Position numbers and translations under genes: made by a program. A stretch of DNA of 64,000 bases. Origin: Thamnaconus septentrionalis (lineage: Eukaryota > Chordata > Actinopteri > Tetraodontiformes > Monacanthidae). The DNA is taken from positions 5,922,405 through 5,986,404 of the forward strand of contig CM020512.1 of NCBI GenBank assembly GCA_009823395.1. Reading direction: 5' to 3'. Positions within the stretch are counted from its first letter, which is position 1. Every line of letters begins with the position of its first letter. This document shows positions 35,531-47,149 of the stretch, in pieces. The notes beneath the pieces were generated by a model. That model was not told the origin of the DNA, ran no database searches, and saw nothing but the letters and a program-made list of their open reading frames with translations.

Positions 35531-36331
35531 TCTGGTCTCTGCCAGCTGAGAATCTGCCTATAGGACACTCAGCAGCTTGATGAGTTGTTCATCATTCTCC
35601 AAGAATCTCTCTCAGTCATTGAGAAGGAAGGGTTTTTTATTGGAGGAAAGGCTGGTGAGATGCTGCTCTTCAGCAAAACCACACACATTGTTTTTGATCA
35701 CAGATGTGATGCTACTTAATGTATTTATTTGCATATTTAAGTCATTGTTTGTGCTTAAAATATGTAAAATATGTATTTGCTGTATGGAAACGTATGATGT
35801 CTGCCACAGAGTTTCCATGCTGTCAGACTAAAAGTTGCCTTTTGAGACAGGATGTTGACTTTTATCAAGATTTGCGTTTGATGAAAAAAAACAAACAAAA
35901 AAAAAAACAACGCGATGTGCAGCATGCAAAGTGGAATCGATATTCAGGGAAAATTGCAGATTTTTTTTAAAACAGATTTTATGAAATATGCTTGAATAAT
36001 CGTCCCCACCGTATATCACGAATATAAACGGTCGTCATCTTCACGGAGGCCCGATATGGTCATTAGTGACACATCGCCACCTGCTGGCGCACACCTGATA
36101 TGTCATTTCCCCCCCTCGAGGCTGAAGTTGCAAAAGTGAAACTAAACTTTTCTTCTCACACGGAACTCAGACACCATTCGCTCGCGTTGCGGGAATAATC
36201 TGCTCGGAGCAAAAATTGGACTTTTTTCATGTTCAGTTCTGAAGGACACAGATTGATTTGGTGAGTCTGACTTTCCCACCTGAAAAGTAATATTTAAATC
36301 CACCTGCTTCGGGAGTCACATATCTGCTGAA
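35530..36331 (+). promoter_or_regulatory. TRIM upstream module before remnant 36332
   Basis: It carries the CTCF-core-like GCCACCTGCTGG at 36076-36087 and the near-ISRE AAAAGTGAAACT at 36132-36143, as in the unit before. Confidence 0.6.
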
Positions 36332-36484
36332 ATGGCGGAGAAACTCGCTCTTGTCGAAAATTTCCTGAACTGTCCAGTTTGTTTAGAGACTTTTAAAGAT
36401 CCTGTGTCTCTGAGCTGCAACCTCAACTTCTGTTCAAAGTGCCTGCAGAAATTCTGGGGGAAAAAATAAAAGCAAAAACTGTCA
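36332..36484 (+). pseudogene. TRIM remnant, partial RING
   Basis: A 45-codon frame covers the first half of RING and ends in TAA at 36467. The zinc-binding His of CNHSFC is replaced (CNLNFC), so even the remaining RING would not fold normally. The homology to intact copies ends after AAAACTGTC. Confidence 0.85.
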
Positions 36485-36975
36485 GGTGAACTTTGCCCAG
36501 AATTGGCGAGAAGGAAGTGATTTTCTTTTTAACGGGGAGTTCAGGAAGGCGCTGCTTTTTCAGCCCCCAATCCCCTGCCTTAAATATGTCAAATTTAAGG
36601 CATTTATTTTAACCCAGTACTCATAAAATATTGCTTTTTGTTTTTTCTTCCACAGCATACAACCAGCCTCACACAGCCAAGAGGACAGTCTCCATGATAA
36701 AGCACCAATCTGGTCATCAACTATACAGCCCCACCTGCTGGCCTAAACCAGACGTGTTATTTATTGAGGTGGAAGAGACAAAGGTGAAGGTGAACTTGTC
36801 TTTTCACACGGAACTGAGACGCCACAAGCTCGCTTTGCACAATATTTGCTTTGAGGAAAACAAATTGGACATTTTATTTCCAGTTCTATGTTACACAGAT
36901 TGAGTCGGTGAGTCTGACCTTCCAAATTGAAAAGAAATATTTAAATCCATCTGGTTCCGCGGAATATCAGCTGAA
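36485..36975 (+). promoter_or_regulatory. TRIM upstream module of copy E
   Basis: Nearly identical to 29205-29660, with the same CCCACCTGCTGGCC and start context. Confidence 0.5.
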
Positions 36976-38433
36976 ATGGCGGAGAAAGCTCTTCTCGAAA
37001 ATTTCCTGAACTGTTCAGTTTGTCTAGAGACTTTTAAAGATCCCGTGTCTCTGAGCTGCAACCACAGCTTCTGTTCAAAGTGCCTGCAAAAATTCTGGAA
37101 AGAAAATAAAAGCAAAAACTGTCCTGTATGTAAAAGAAAATCCTCAAAAGATTTGCCAGTGGTGAACTTTGCTCTGAAACAACTGGCTGACTCGTTCGCT
37201 GACAGACAGAAATCAGGATCATCTGAGACAGTGGAAGAAGTGAAGGTGGAGCTGATGTGTAGTAAACACAAAGATGAGACTAAAATGTTCTGTGAGGATG
37301 AGCAGAGAGCTCTGTGTGCTGTCTGTGAGTTTTCCCTCCACCAGGGTCACAAGGTGGTTCCTGTGGAAGAAGCAGTCAGAGGGCTGAAGGAGCAGCTGAA
37401 GTCTGACTTAACAGCTTTAAAGGACAAGAAGGAGAAATACAGAGAAGTTGAGGAAAAATACAAAAAAGTGATTGAGCACTCCAAGAAGCAGGCGTCGTCC
37501 ACAGAGAGGCAGATCAGAGCAGAGTTTGACAAGCTCCGCCTCTTCCTGAAAGAGGAAGAGGAGTCCAGACTGGCAGCTCTGAGGGAGGAAGAGCAGCAGA
37601 AGAGGAAGACTGTGATCAGAGAGATGGAGAAGATTCAGGAGCAGATGTCGTCTCTGTCTGGCAGCATCGCTGCTGTTGAAGAGGAGCTGCAGAAGGACAC
37701 TGTGGCCTTCCTCAACAGTTATCAAGGCAGTCAGAGCAGAGCCAGAGACCAGTGCTCTCAGTCAGATCCACAACTGGTCCCAGGAGCACTGATTGATGTG
37801 GCCAAACACCTGGGCAACCTGTCCTTCACAGTGTGGCAGAAGATGAAGGACAAGGTCCACTTCAGTCCCGTGATCCTGGACCCAAACACTGCAAACCGCT
37901 GGCACTACCTGTCTGATGATCTGACCAGTGTGAGAAGAGGAGAAACACCTCAGCAGCTTCCTGATAATCCAGAGAGACACACTAAATATATCAGTGTCCT
38001 GGGTTCTGAAGGTTACAGCTCAGGACAATACAGCTGGGAGGTGGAGGTGGGAGATCATCCTGACTGGAATGTAGGTGTGGCTAAAGAGTCAGCTGACAGG
38101 AAAGGTGAGATATTTGGCTCACCAAAATATGGACTCTGGTGTTTATTCCATAGAAATGGAAAATACACTCATGGTTGTGGTGAGACTGTCACAGTGAAAA
38201 AGAGTCTGGAGAGATTTAGAGTCCAGCTGGATTTTGACAGGGGGGAGGTTTCCTTCTACGATGCTGTGGACATGACTCACATCTGCACTCATGTCGACAC
38301 TTTCACTGAGAAACTCTTCCCTTATTTCAGTGTTGGAGCGGCTGGTGATAATAAAACTGCTGATATCAGGATGTGTGAGAGAGATTTTTCTGTTATGTTT
38401 GGGAAGGATGGTGAGCTGCAAGTGATGCATTAG
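36976..38433 (+). CDS. TRIM copy E, intact RING/B-box/coiled-coil/PRY-SPRY protein
   Basis: A single coding exon of 485 residues, one shorter than copy B because the start reads MAEKALLENFL instead of MAEKLALFQSFL. All eight RING zinc ligands, the B-box 2 ligands, the coiled coil and the complete PRY/SPRY are kept; SPRY has LGSEGYSSGQYSWEVEV and DFDRGEVSFYDA as in copy B. The 5' end is closest to copy C and the SPRY half closest to copy B, as expected after unequal crossing-over or gene conversion. It is probably an E3 ubiquitin ligase of the fish TRIM35/NF7-like group; the target is unknown. Confidence 0.93.
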   Translation: MAEKALLENFLNCSVCLETFKDPVSLSCNHSFCSKCLQKFWKENKSKNCPVCKRKSSKDLPVVNFALKQLADSFADRQKSGSSETVEEVKVELMCSKHKDETKMFCEDEQRALCAVCEFSLHQGHKVVPVEEAVRGLKEQLKSDLTALKDKKEKYREVEEKYKKVIEHSKKQASSTERQIRAEFDKLRLFLKEEEESRLAALREEEQQKRKTVIREMEKIQEQMSSLSGSIAAVEEELQKDTVAFLNSYQGSQSRARDQCSQSDPQLVPGALIDVAKHLGNLSFTVWQKMKDKVHFSPVILDPNTANRWHYLSDDLTSVRRGETPQQLPDNPERHTKYISVLGSEGYSSGQYSWEVEVGDHPDWNVGVAKESADRKGEIFGSPKYGLWCLFHRNGKYTHGCGETVTVKKSLERFRVQLDFDRGEVSFYDAVDMTHICTHVDTFTEKLFPYFSVGAAGDNKTADIRMCERDFSVMFGKDGELQVMH

Positions 38434-39229
38434 CTTGTTTCTAACAGGGTGGGTCCCTGTCATGCAGAGATTCAGGCTGTTCTTACTGTTAACTTGAGAA
38501 TCATGTGTTGAAAAGGATTTGAAACCAGTTAAAGATGATACAATTGTCTTCAATCAATGAAGAAATGATCTTGATGATTATTAGTTGTCTTTATGCTTCA
38601 TTTACTTGAATAAAAAAAAAAAAAACAGTTTCTGATTTATTTTTTTTTGTCAGTCATCCAAGGTTCATTTCAGGTAAAGACTACGAAAACATCCTAAGAA
38701 CAATTTGTCATTTTTAGAAGATTGTTGTCAAAGACTCTTCATCATTTTCATATTATGTATTCATGTATTACCTTTGTGCTCCTTTGACTGTCAGAAATGT
38801 CTCATGTTGTACTGTTGTTAACAGATGATTTAAAATGTGTCTTGTGCGGCTGTGATTGGGGGTAAACCAGTTGAAGATGTTTTAAACTTAAAAGAATGTT
38901 CAATAATTTTGCTCTGTTTCTGTGAGGTTCCGTCTTGATATGAAAATAGCATGAGGTGTTGGTGAAAGGCATTATGGGACGTGTCATGATGTGATGATGA
39001 TATTTTACATTACATATCATATGAATGTATGTTATTTTATTTGACATTATTCACATGATATTCTTCTGTGTTATCTACTCTGTGTGTGTGTTTGTTATTG
39101 GTGGCTTCATTCAAATTTGACAATAACTTTTGGATTTTGGAGACAAAATTAAACCATCGAACATATCTGAATACAACCAGATATCAATGTATGTTCTTAA
39201 AAAAAAAAGCAACACGCCTGCACACACAT

Positions 39230-39307
<78 letters not shown>

Positions 39308-41068
39308 CCAGCGCCTGCGGACAATCATATGTTATTTCCTTAAACACAGCACTGCACTCAAATTGATTTAGCAGGAGAGTGAGCGAGGGTGGAGGAGAGC
39401 TCTGAGATATCAGCCAGACTGCCGGTGTGGAATAATCTGTGAGGCTGCAGACGCTGCTGGACTCAACCACATGGAGGCCTCTCCAACAGAGGACCTTCAG
39501 TTAATTTACAAAACAGCAGCAAACGCGCCCATCAAGTGCAGCCGCAGCGTTGGTGACAGGGAGGAGATTGGCGGCAGCGGCGGTGGTGGTGGTGGTGGTT
39601 TGACTGTGACAGAGGTGTAGAAGGGGGTGCTGGTAGTGAGAAGGGCCTGCCTGTGGTATACATTAATTGAATATAATTGCAGTTGAATCAAATGAAATCG
39701 TATGAATCAGCGTCATGGGTGCGACTACTTCCTGCCAACTGTGGGAGCTTTGCTCAGGGCTTCAGGCTTTGCCTGGGATGGTGGGGGGCTGGGTGGAGGA
39801 CAGGTGGAGGTTGAAATTATTCTGCAGCATTTTTTTTGTTTTGTTTTACTTTCTTCTTTTAAAAGGCACCAAAAAAGGTAAAATCCAAAAAAGAGTGAAC
39901 AGCAAGTCATCCAATATTTATCCAGCAAATGAGGGTTAAAAGGAAGCTGCAGCTACAACAGGGGAAACGCTTCAGGGCAAAAGTCTTCATAGTTTTTATC
40001 TGTATGCATTTTATTTGATTGTGTGCTTGGGGCACAACATTTAATGTCCTGTTATTTTTTTTTCCAATGGTTTCTTAGATGATTATGCATTGGCTAATGA
40101 CACATTTCACTTTTAACATGTCTTTCTGATCCAGCCTGAGATAATCCCTGGGATCTATTTCATGTTTCCATCAGCTGAGGAGCCCCTGATAAATATTTTT
40201 GGAAGTGGGACACTGATAACCTATGGCTAGTTATTGTTTTTAAAAGTTACTGTTTGGTTGTGCTGCAGTTGAAGTTGAAAAAGCAGTTGCAGTTGAAAAA
40301 AACATAGTATTGAAAGTACCAAAACTGTTACATCTAGATCCACGTGTAAGACCTCTGTTCAATTCAGCCCAGATTATTGTCTCAGAACATTTTCATTTTT
40401 GAAAAATTCTCAACAAATGTATTTTTTTCATTCATGGCAAGGGTACATCTCAGAACTTGCACTTTCTTAGTTTAACCTGAGTAAAGGATTTGAATCGGTA
40501 CTTACAGTCTTACCAGAGTTTTTTGTGACACAAGTATCCGTACTTTTACTTAAGTACAACATTTGTTCCCTGTTGAACAGAATGAAGATCCATGAAGCAT
40601 TTCGTGGAAGGTACTAAACAGAGGGCTCAATAAAAAAGCTGTTTTATGGAGATCTGTAACAGTTTTGGATAGTTGATCACTCTTGTCTGGGACGAGCTGC
40701 AATGATCTGGCAATGGGTGGAATATAGAAAGTGTGTGTGTGTGCGTGTATTTGTGCACGTGGTAGCATTGTGACACACTGAACGCAGCCTGGAAAGAGTG
40801 GAGCGATCCAGAGGCAGAGAATGAACAGAGGGAGGGAGAGACTGGGTCATGGACGGGCCGGTCTGGGTGACAGCTGTTGCATCCACAGTTTATCTGATTA
40901 AATCTGACCAACTCTGCTGAAGGAGGGAGGGACCCAGTTGACTGATGTTGATGCCCTGAGGACGGATGGACACACACATACACGCACTCACACTCCATTA
41001 TCCAGTTTGAACCCCAATTCAAAAGCTGAAGATGCGGCTCGATAAGGTTCTACCCTTACCAAAGAAAA

Positions 41069-41105
<37 letters not shown>

Positions 41106-41225
41106 CAAAGTATGTCATGTTTTAATTGATAACAGTCTGCGTGACTGGCGGGTGCAGCAGGCCCAGCTAGCTAACAGTTGTGGGGTGACCTTTGACCTCT
41201 GGGCGCATTTTACATGTCACCCCCA
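38434..41225 (+). repeat. 3' part of tandem unit III, diverging at its end
   Basis: Very similar to units I and II until about 41100, then similar but clearly diverged to about 41225. (CA)n occurs at 39235-39306 and 41071-41103. The long (GT)n of units I and II is reduced to a few repeats at about 40732-40742. The poly(A) signal of copy E is at 38609-38614. No gene. Confidence 0.8.
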
Positions 41226-41935
41226 CGTTCTTCACCAGTGAGCTTCACATCACCGGGTTTACAGGGTTTACAGGGCCCTGGGTTTCCTTCTGTATGTAGC
41301 TGGACCGCAGTGTTACTGCCCCTTTAAGGCAGGTAGCGGTGATTTGCTCTGCGCCGGTGCGCCAGAGATGTTAAGAGTTATCCTCTTAATTTGGGGCGAT
41401 CCTTGAGCGTTTCTTTCTCTCCTCCCTCCGTGACTACGGTGTGGTGCGTCTCCATGATGAAGGAGAATGTTCGATTGAAAGTTACGAGAGAAGCGATTAA
41501 AAGAAGAAGATTGGAGAACGATTAAAATACAGACAACAGAGGACCAGGGGCTTGTGTGTTCAAGTTCCTGTAGGGCTGTGGTTCCGTTTGCTGCCGTCGT
41601 CCAAACGACGTCCAAAAGTTGCCCTGTTTTTAAAAAGAAAACAATTTGTTTTTTCTTTTGTTTTTTTCCTGAGATCTCAGAGTTTATTTTGAATGTGAAA
41701 TTGTGGTGTGAATGTGTTGGTTGATTACCAGATTTTGATAACTGTGTTTCTTGGTTATTGTCTCCAACTGGATTTCAATATTTCATTGTTTTTTTCCCCC
41801 AATATTGTGATGGTAAAGTCCCTATCTTTGGTTTAATTGATTATAATTTTTTCTGAACGTCACTGCTCTTCATCGTGTGTTTTTTGGGGTGGAACTCACA
41901 CATCTATTCCAACCAACCGGTAATAGAAAGTGTTA
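41226..41935. other. Segment absent from units I and II
   Basis: This stretch of about 0.7 kb lies between two blocks that are adjacent in units I and II. It contains CCGGGTTTACAGGGTTTACAGGG and a purine-rich region. It could be an insertion here or a loss there. No frame is recognised, and LTR-like features were looked for without a firm result. Confidence 0.5.
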
Positions 41936-42150
41936 CAGGAGGATCTTTGAAAAATGCCTGGAAGGCAATTGGACGATTTGCGCCACCAAGAGGAACATAA
42001 ACAATGTTTTTTTTTATTTTTTTAGTGATCTGTACATCCTTGTACTCCTGTGATTCCATAGTCCAATCTAAAGTATTTTCAATCAGTCCTTTGAATTCCA
42101 TGACCGATCGGCTTCTTTGTCGATGTGATCGGCTAGCCCTTCAGAGTCAA
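41936..42150 (+). repeat. Diverged continuation of the tandem-unit homology
   Basis: TTTGTCGATGTGATCGGCTAGCCC, AATCTAAAGTATTTTCAATCAG and neighbouring text match 26820-26990 in unit I with many substitutions. Confidence 0.7.
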
Positions 42151-42932
42151 TGCAACAGCCCTGCAAAACGCTCAGCATAACCTAATCTACTGACGTACAA
42201 GTTGTACAAGCCTGAATTTAAAGGGTGCTGCTTTTGATTGTGTTGGGATGCGTCTGCAGGTGGATGGAGAAGATCCCTGAAGGCAACGTCAGACCTGTGT
42301 TTCCTGCGCCGAGCAGCTGCTTCTCTCAAGAAAAGAAAAAGCTGAGTCACAGCAGCCGAGTCTGAACTCTGAGCGTGAGTGGGGGAGAAAAAATGCATGA
42401 GGAGAAAAACGGTGAAATAAAAACATCTGTCAGCCAAAGTGTGAGCAGGAAAACTAGTTCTAATTTTTTTTTTTTTTTTTATTCCTCTGCACTTGTGACG
42501 GGTTGATAAGTTCATGTTCGGTAATAAACTGCAGTGTTAAAATGATGTTTGAATAGTGTTAGAAAGAACAGATGTTAAAGTAGTGAGGTCATTCACTAGT
42601 GGGATTCGCTTCATTTGTTGAATATTTTGTCCTTGATTGTTGTTTTCATCATTTGAGTTGCATGGGTGTGATCGGTGATCCGCACGGCGATCTGAATCCG
42701 GGAGTTTGCGATCGATTGTGTTTGCCTCCACCCACAGTACCCCACCTAACTCATCATTTTGTTGTGCTGCATCACTAAAAAAAGCACAGGCAAACCGCCC
42801 CGCCCCTCTCAGCGCCGCCCCACCCCCTCTCCTCACACCCAACCCTCCCCCTCCCCCTCTCCACCCTACGCAAAACATGCATGCGAGCTGACATGCACAT
42901 ATGCTAATCCTCTGGCTGTCTCTCGCTCAGAT

Positions 42933-42963
<31 letters not shown>

Positions 42964-45900
42964 CTATCAAAGTGCATATCCAGCAGCATCTGTGAGTGGG
43001 AGCGAGCAGCAGGGTGGCGAGGAGTGTGTGTGAGAGTGTAATGAACCCCCACGGAGCCAAGAACTCTGTGCTTCGGGGATTGTGTGTGTGTGTGTGTGCA
43101 TGTGTGCGTGCATGTGTGTGTACTGAAACAGTGCGATATACAGCTCTGTTGCTGCTACGAGTCCACACGTCCTCATGACTATGATTAGAAGTCACATCCT
43201 GGATTTATCTCACATATCCACCATCTCCCAGTGAGTCTTACAAAAGTCCTAAATTGAAACGGATTGTTTTTTTTTGTTCGGCATTGTTGAGGCGAGAAAA
43301 ATCAGAGTTCCAGCCGCTGCCCTGGGGTTAGCAGAGCGGTGCGGAGTGAAGGAGCAGGTGGCATCACAACAGTCCAGAACAGGCAAACACTTGTTTAAAT
43401 GTTGCAGAATTCACAAAGCAATTTTTTTGGTTTCATAAAGGAAGGTGGCGGGAAGAGTGGCGGGCCTTGGCGACGCTGGAGTTATTCCATCCTGGTGTCG
43501 CTGCAAGAGACGCAGGAGCAGAGGCGCCCTACCTTCTCTCAGCAGGGTGGAGTCTGAGTCTGATGTCTGATGGAAGGAGTCCTGAGAGCCACTTGACTCT
43601 TATTAGTGGGACTCCAGCTCCTGCTAATGGACATCTACACCTTCACATCAGGAGCCTGACTGTCTTCACTGCGTGCGTGTGTGTGCGTGTGTCGGGTTTG
43701 CTGCCCGTTTATCGACCAACAACACCTAAAACAGACAATCCCACCATGAGTTAGGAAATCCCCAAACGGCAACAAAAATATGCCTCTCAGAAGTAAAATA
43801 AAACACAGTATCGGCACACACACTCAGCCGTCTCGCCCTGCGGAGGGGTTTTCTACCCACTGTGAGCGCCGAGCGGCCGCCTCGCCTCGCCTCGCCTCGC
43901 CTCGCCTCGCCTCGCCCGCCCGCAGGTCAGTTCTCCCGGAATTGCTTTTGATTCCTTCCAGCCGCAGACGGCCGCCGCCTATTGATTTATGCGCTCGCAA
44001 CGCCGTTCAGTTGCTGCTGCTCTGACACAGCAAACAAATCTCAAAGAGCAGAAGCGAAAAAGGCCAAACGATGAAAAGCCTCAGAACAGAAGCTCCTCGT
44101 GTTGCCTCGGGGTCGCTGTCCCTCGCACGCATCGGCGGAGGCTGCTGCAGCTGAGGCCCTGGCTGTGTTTCTACTCATCTACGGGAAGTCAACACATTCC
44201 AATCCGCTCGCACAAAGCTGCAGCAGACGGAGTGAATTTTTGCTTTTCTTGTTTTTTCACGTCCTAACAGGAAAAGAAAGGAAAAAGCGGAGCGTGAACG
44301 CGCTGCTGGGTGTCAGTGTTCTTTGTGAAGCTGCGAGACCCCGGGCCCAAAAACACTAGGCAGCGGCCCAGCAGCAACCAGATTAAAGCGGAGTCAAATG
44401 AAGCGGAAGCATGTTAAATTGCCCGATCGGATAATGATCGCGTAGCGCCCCCCTGTGCACTGGAAGGTGAACGCCAAGATCTCACTTTGGAAAGAAAAAA
44501 AAAAAAGACAGTAACTGAGGGATAAATTGGGCCAATTTACATCAGGCTGAGACCACCTGACAGGGAAACTTCCACAATAAAATTGTAATCTTGGTGCCGG
44601 CTCCTCTGGAGGCCCTTACAGTGACTGGCAGAGTGGTGTAATGCAGCTTTAATGTAAATGTGGAACATGTAAATGACTTGCTAGCAGTGTGATGAAGGCG
44701 AGATTGAGATGTTCCCCCTCCGCCCTAATGGACGTCTGTCTCCAGGCCGTGTCGCTGCGCTGATTCGGTAATTATGTACCAGAGACGAGTCCGTTCCCTC
44801 AGTGATTCCATAGAATTTGACTCCAGACAAAGAGCTCACGCTGCAATTAGACTACCGACGCAGTGAGTGACAGCTGTAAATTGTCGCTGTAATGGCTGTA
44901 AAATAGGGCGGTTTGGCTTTTAAGAGTAGCAGCAGGGAAAAAAAAAACCAAAAAAACAGGTGCTGCCATTGATTCAAAAGGGTTTTTTTCCTTCTCAAGA
45001 TAATAGAGGCGACTGTCAGCTTCATCCCACCGCAGCGCGGAGACGTCAACATCACATCCTGTGTGAGGCGTGTGTCGGAACAGCTGAGGAGCGCTGCCTC
45101 CGCTCTCTGAGTGCAGGCACAGGGAATGAAAGTGATCCGCGCCCCCCACGTGAAAGCTCCCAGCAACGAGGGGGGAGAACGAGAACATATTTGACTTGAC
45201 GGATTCCTCAGAAAGAATGTTTCTACGTGGAGCAGCTCCTCCAGACGTCACTCTCAGGTTTTCACTGCGGCGGAGCAGAAGAGCCGGGAGAGAAAGAGGG
45301 AGAGCAGCTGGTCCACCGGACCACCTGATCCACACCTCGCTCACTAAGCAGTGTGGCACGGCAGCCGGGGAATGTTACACACGCTGGTGCCACACTTTCA
45401 AACCTTTTCAGAAACAAGGAGCAGAAAAAGGGTGGATTTTTACCCCCGACATCTCAACAGGTACACGATGAGATGTGAGAACAGAGAGAACAGCGATTGA
45501 ATGCTGGTCGCCTTTTTCTACTCAATCATCATCTCGGCCTCACTGCAATTTACTATACAAGAGCTGAAGCCAAAGTGATGCCCTGAACATGGGCGCGAGG
45601 CCATCAGTGTTCACAACACAGGTATTCATTTTGCTATCTGGACTTCTGAGGCTTAGCTGCATAATCAAGTGCACCGGGGTTTGATGAGGTGAGCGATCAG
45701 TTTTGTTTGGCTGTTCATTGCTGCTGGATTTGAGGCAAGTGTCTGGGTGGGGAACTGGCAGTGCAACTCTTCCACCTCAGCATAATAATAAATGGACTCA
45801 TTCAAATTCATAACCCCCAATTTGACAATTTAACCAATTATACAATATATGTTCAAATATTTCATTAGTAGCCACAGATGGAGAAAAAAACAGCTGTTCT

Positions 45901-47140
45901 TCATTTTTGCTTGTGATCATCACTGTGTTTTTGCACTGAACGCTAATATGTGTGATTGAGATACACTGACCCGGCTACTTAGGCTGCAGCTCCTGCAGAT
46001 TTTTAAGCCTCTTTAAAAACGTATATACCACAGGCTCTTGGAACCAGATTTTCATTAATCCTCTAATCCAATTACTCATAACAAATGACTTCCTCATTCT
46101 GTCCATCCAGAGGACAGAGTCATCCGGCAGGCTTCAACGCTGATCCAATACAGGCTGATTAGCACATATTTCTTTCTCTTGACTCGCGCAGGTGAAACAA
46201 GACCGTCAGAAAGTGCGGTTCTACCTCCCGTCTCCCCGCGTTACTCTAATCCCATTACGGGTCGTCAGAAGCCTAAATTTCCAATGGCGTCCAGTAATGA
46301 GACACAGCTCTCCCCCTCCTGGAAGCAATATTGATCCAATTTGGTATGATTTCCATCTGAGCTCTGGCAGCAGAGCGAAGTCGTCTGGTGCCAAACACAC
46401 GGCGGTTGGGGGGAAGCGGAGCCAGAGCCGGCGCACAAAAGCTGAGCTCATCTCAATGTGAATGTGTGTTTGACACCGGTCCAGACTGGGACGCCTCCGA
46501 AACTTGAACGGCGTCCAGCGACGAGTGCTACTTAGAGCGAGATTACAGGCTGAGTTTAGAGGTTGAACACCGGTTTGGTCGCCCAGACTGCTCGCAGGAC
46601 GACTCTCCGGTATTGTTGTTGTTATCGTCGTTGGCTGGAAGAGTTTTGTGGAGGAGCAGGCGCAGAGACAAAATGATCAACGTCTCCAAGTTAACACGCA
46701 ACAGACAAAAGACTTGAAGACTTGATGTGAACTGCTACAGTACAGTGAATTATTAGGTTGTTTTTTTTTTTCAACTAATGTGCTGGCTGTTAAACTGTTA
46801 AAGAAACTTGTGCTGTGCAAAATTCCCTTTTTGTAAATCAACTCCCCAGAAACGACAGCAAGTGCCAAAACACGTGTTCTGAAAAAAAAACCAAACCTTT
46901 ATGATGTCACAAAGAGCCCTGATTCCTTTTTTCAAGTTTGCAACGACCCTCTAACCCAAACATGGTGAAGCTTCTAAAGAGGATCAGTTCAAACTAAAAC
47001 AGCATGCTATTTATGGGAGGCTGTAAACACAGGGCTAAACGTGCCCTTTTTTTCTCTAGATCTGGAGAGATGTTTAGGATGACTAATTGTGTGAAGCTGC
47101 TCGGTTGGAATTCAGGATAGGAAAAAAAAAAAACTGTGAC
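42151..47140. other. 5 kb of intergenic DNA missing from units I and II
   Basis: No gene is supported. It holds (CA)n at 42932-42961, a (CTCGC)n pentamer repeat at about 43880-43919 and several AT-rich stretches rich in homeodomain-type cores, such as 44580-44830 and 46200-46330 (CTCTAATCCCATTACGG). A minus-strand frame at 45359-44847 looks incidental. Confidence 0.5.
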
Positions 47141-47149
47141 AATGGTCAT

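Noticed and set aside
41250..41640. Possible solo LTR
   Set aside because: TGTTACTGCCCCTTTAAGG and a possible AATACA signal were noted, but no matching ends or target-site duplication could be shown.
43880..43919. (CTCGC)n direct repeats considered as an array of interest
   Set aside because: A simple pentamer microsatellite without spacers; not a CRISPR.
44847..45359. 170-codon minus-strand frame
   Set aside because: No domain, ends in a run coded by an A/T tract, and no splice partners.
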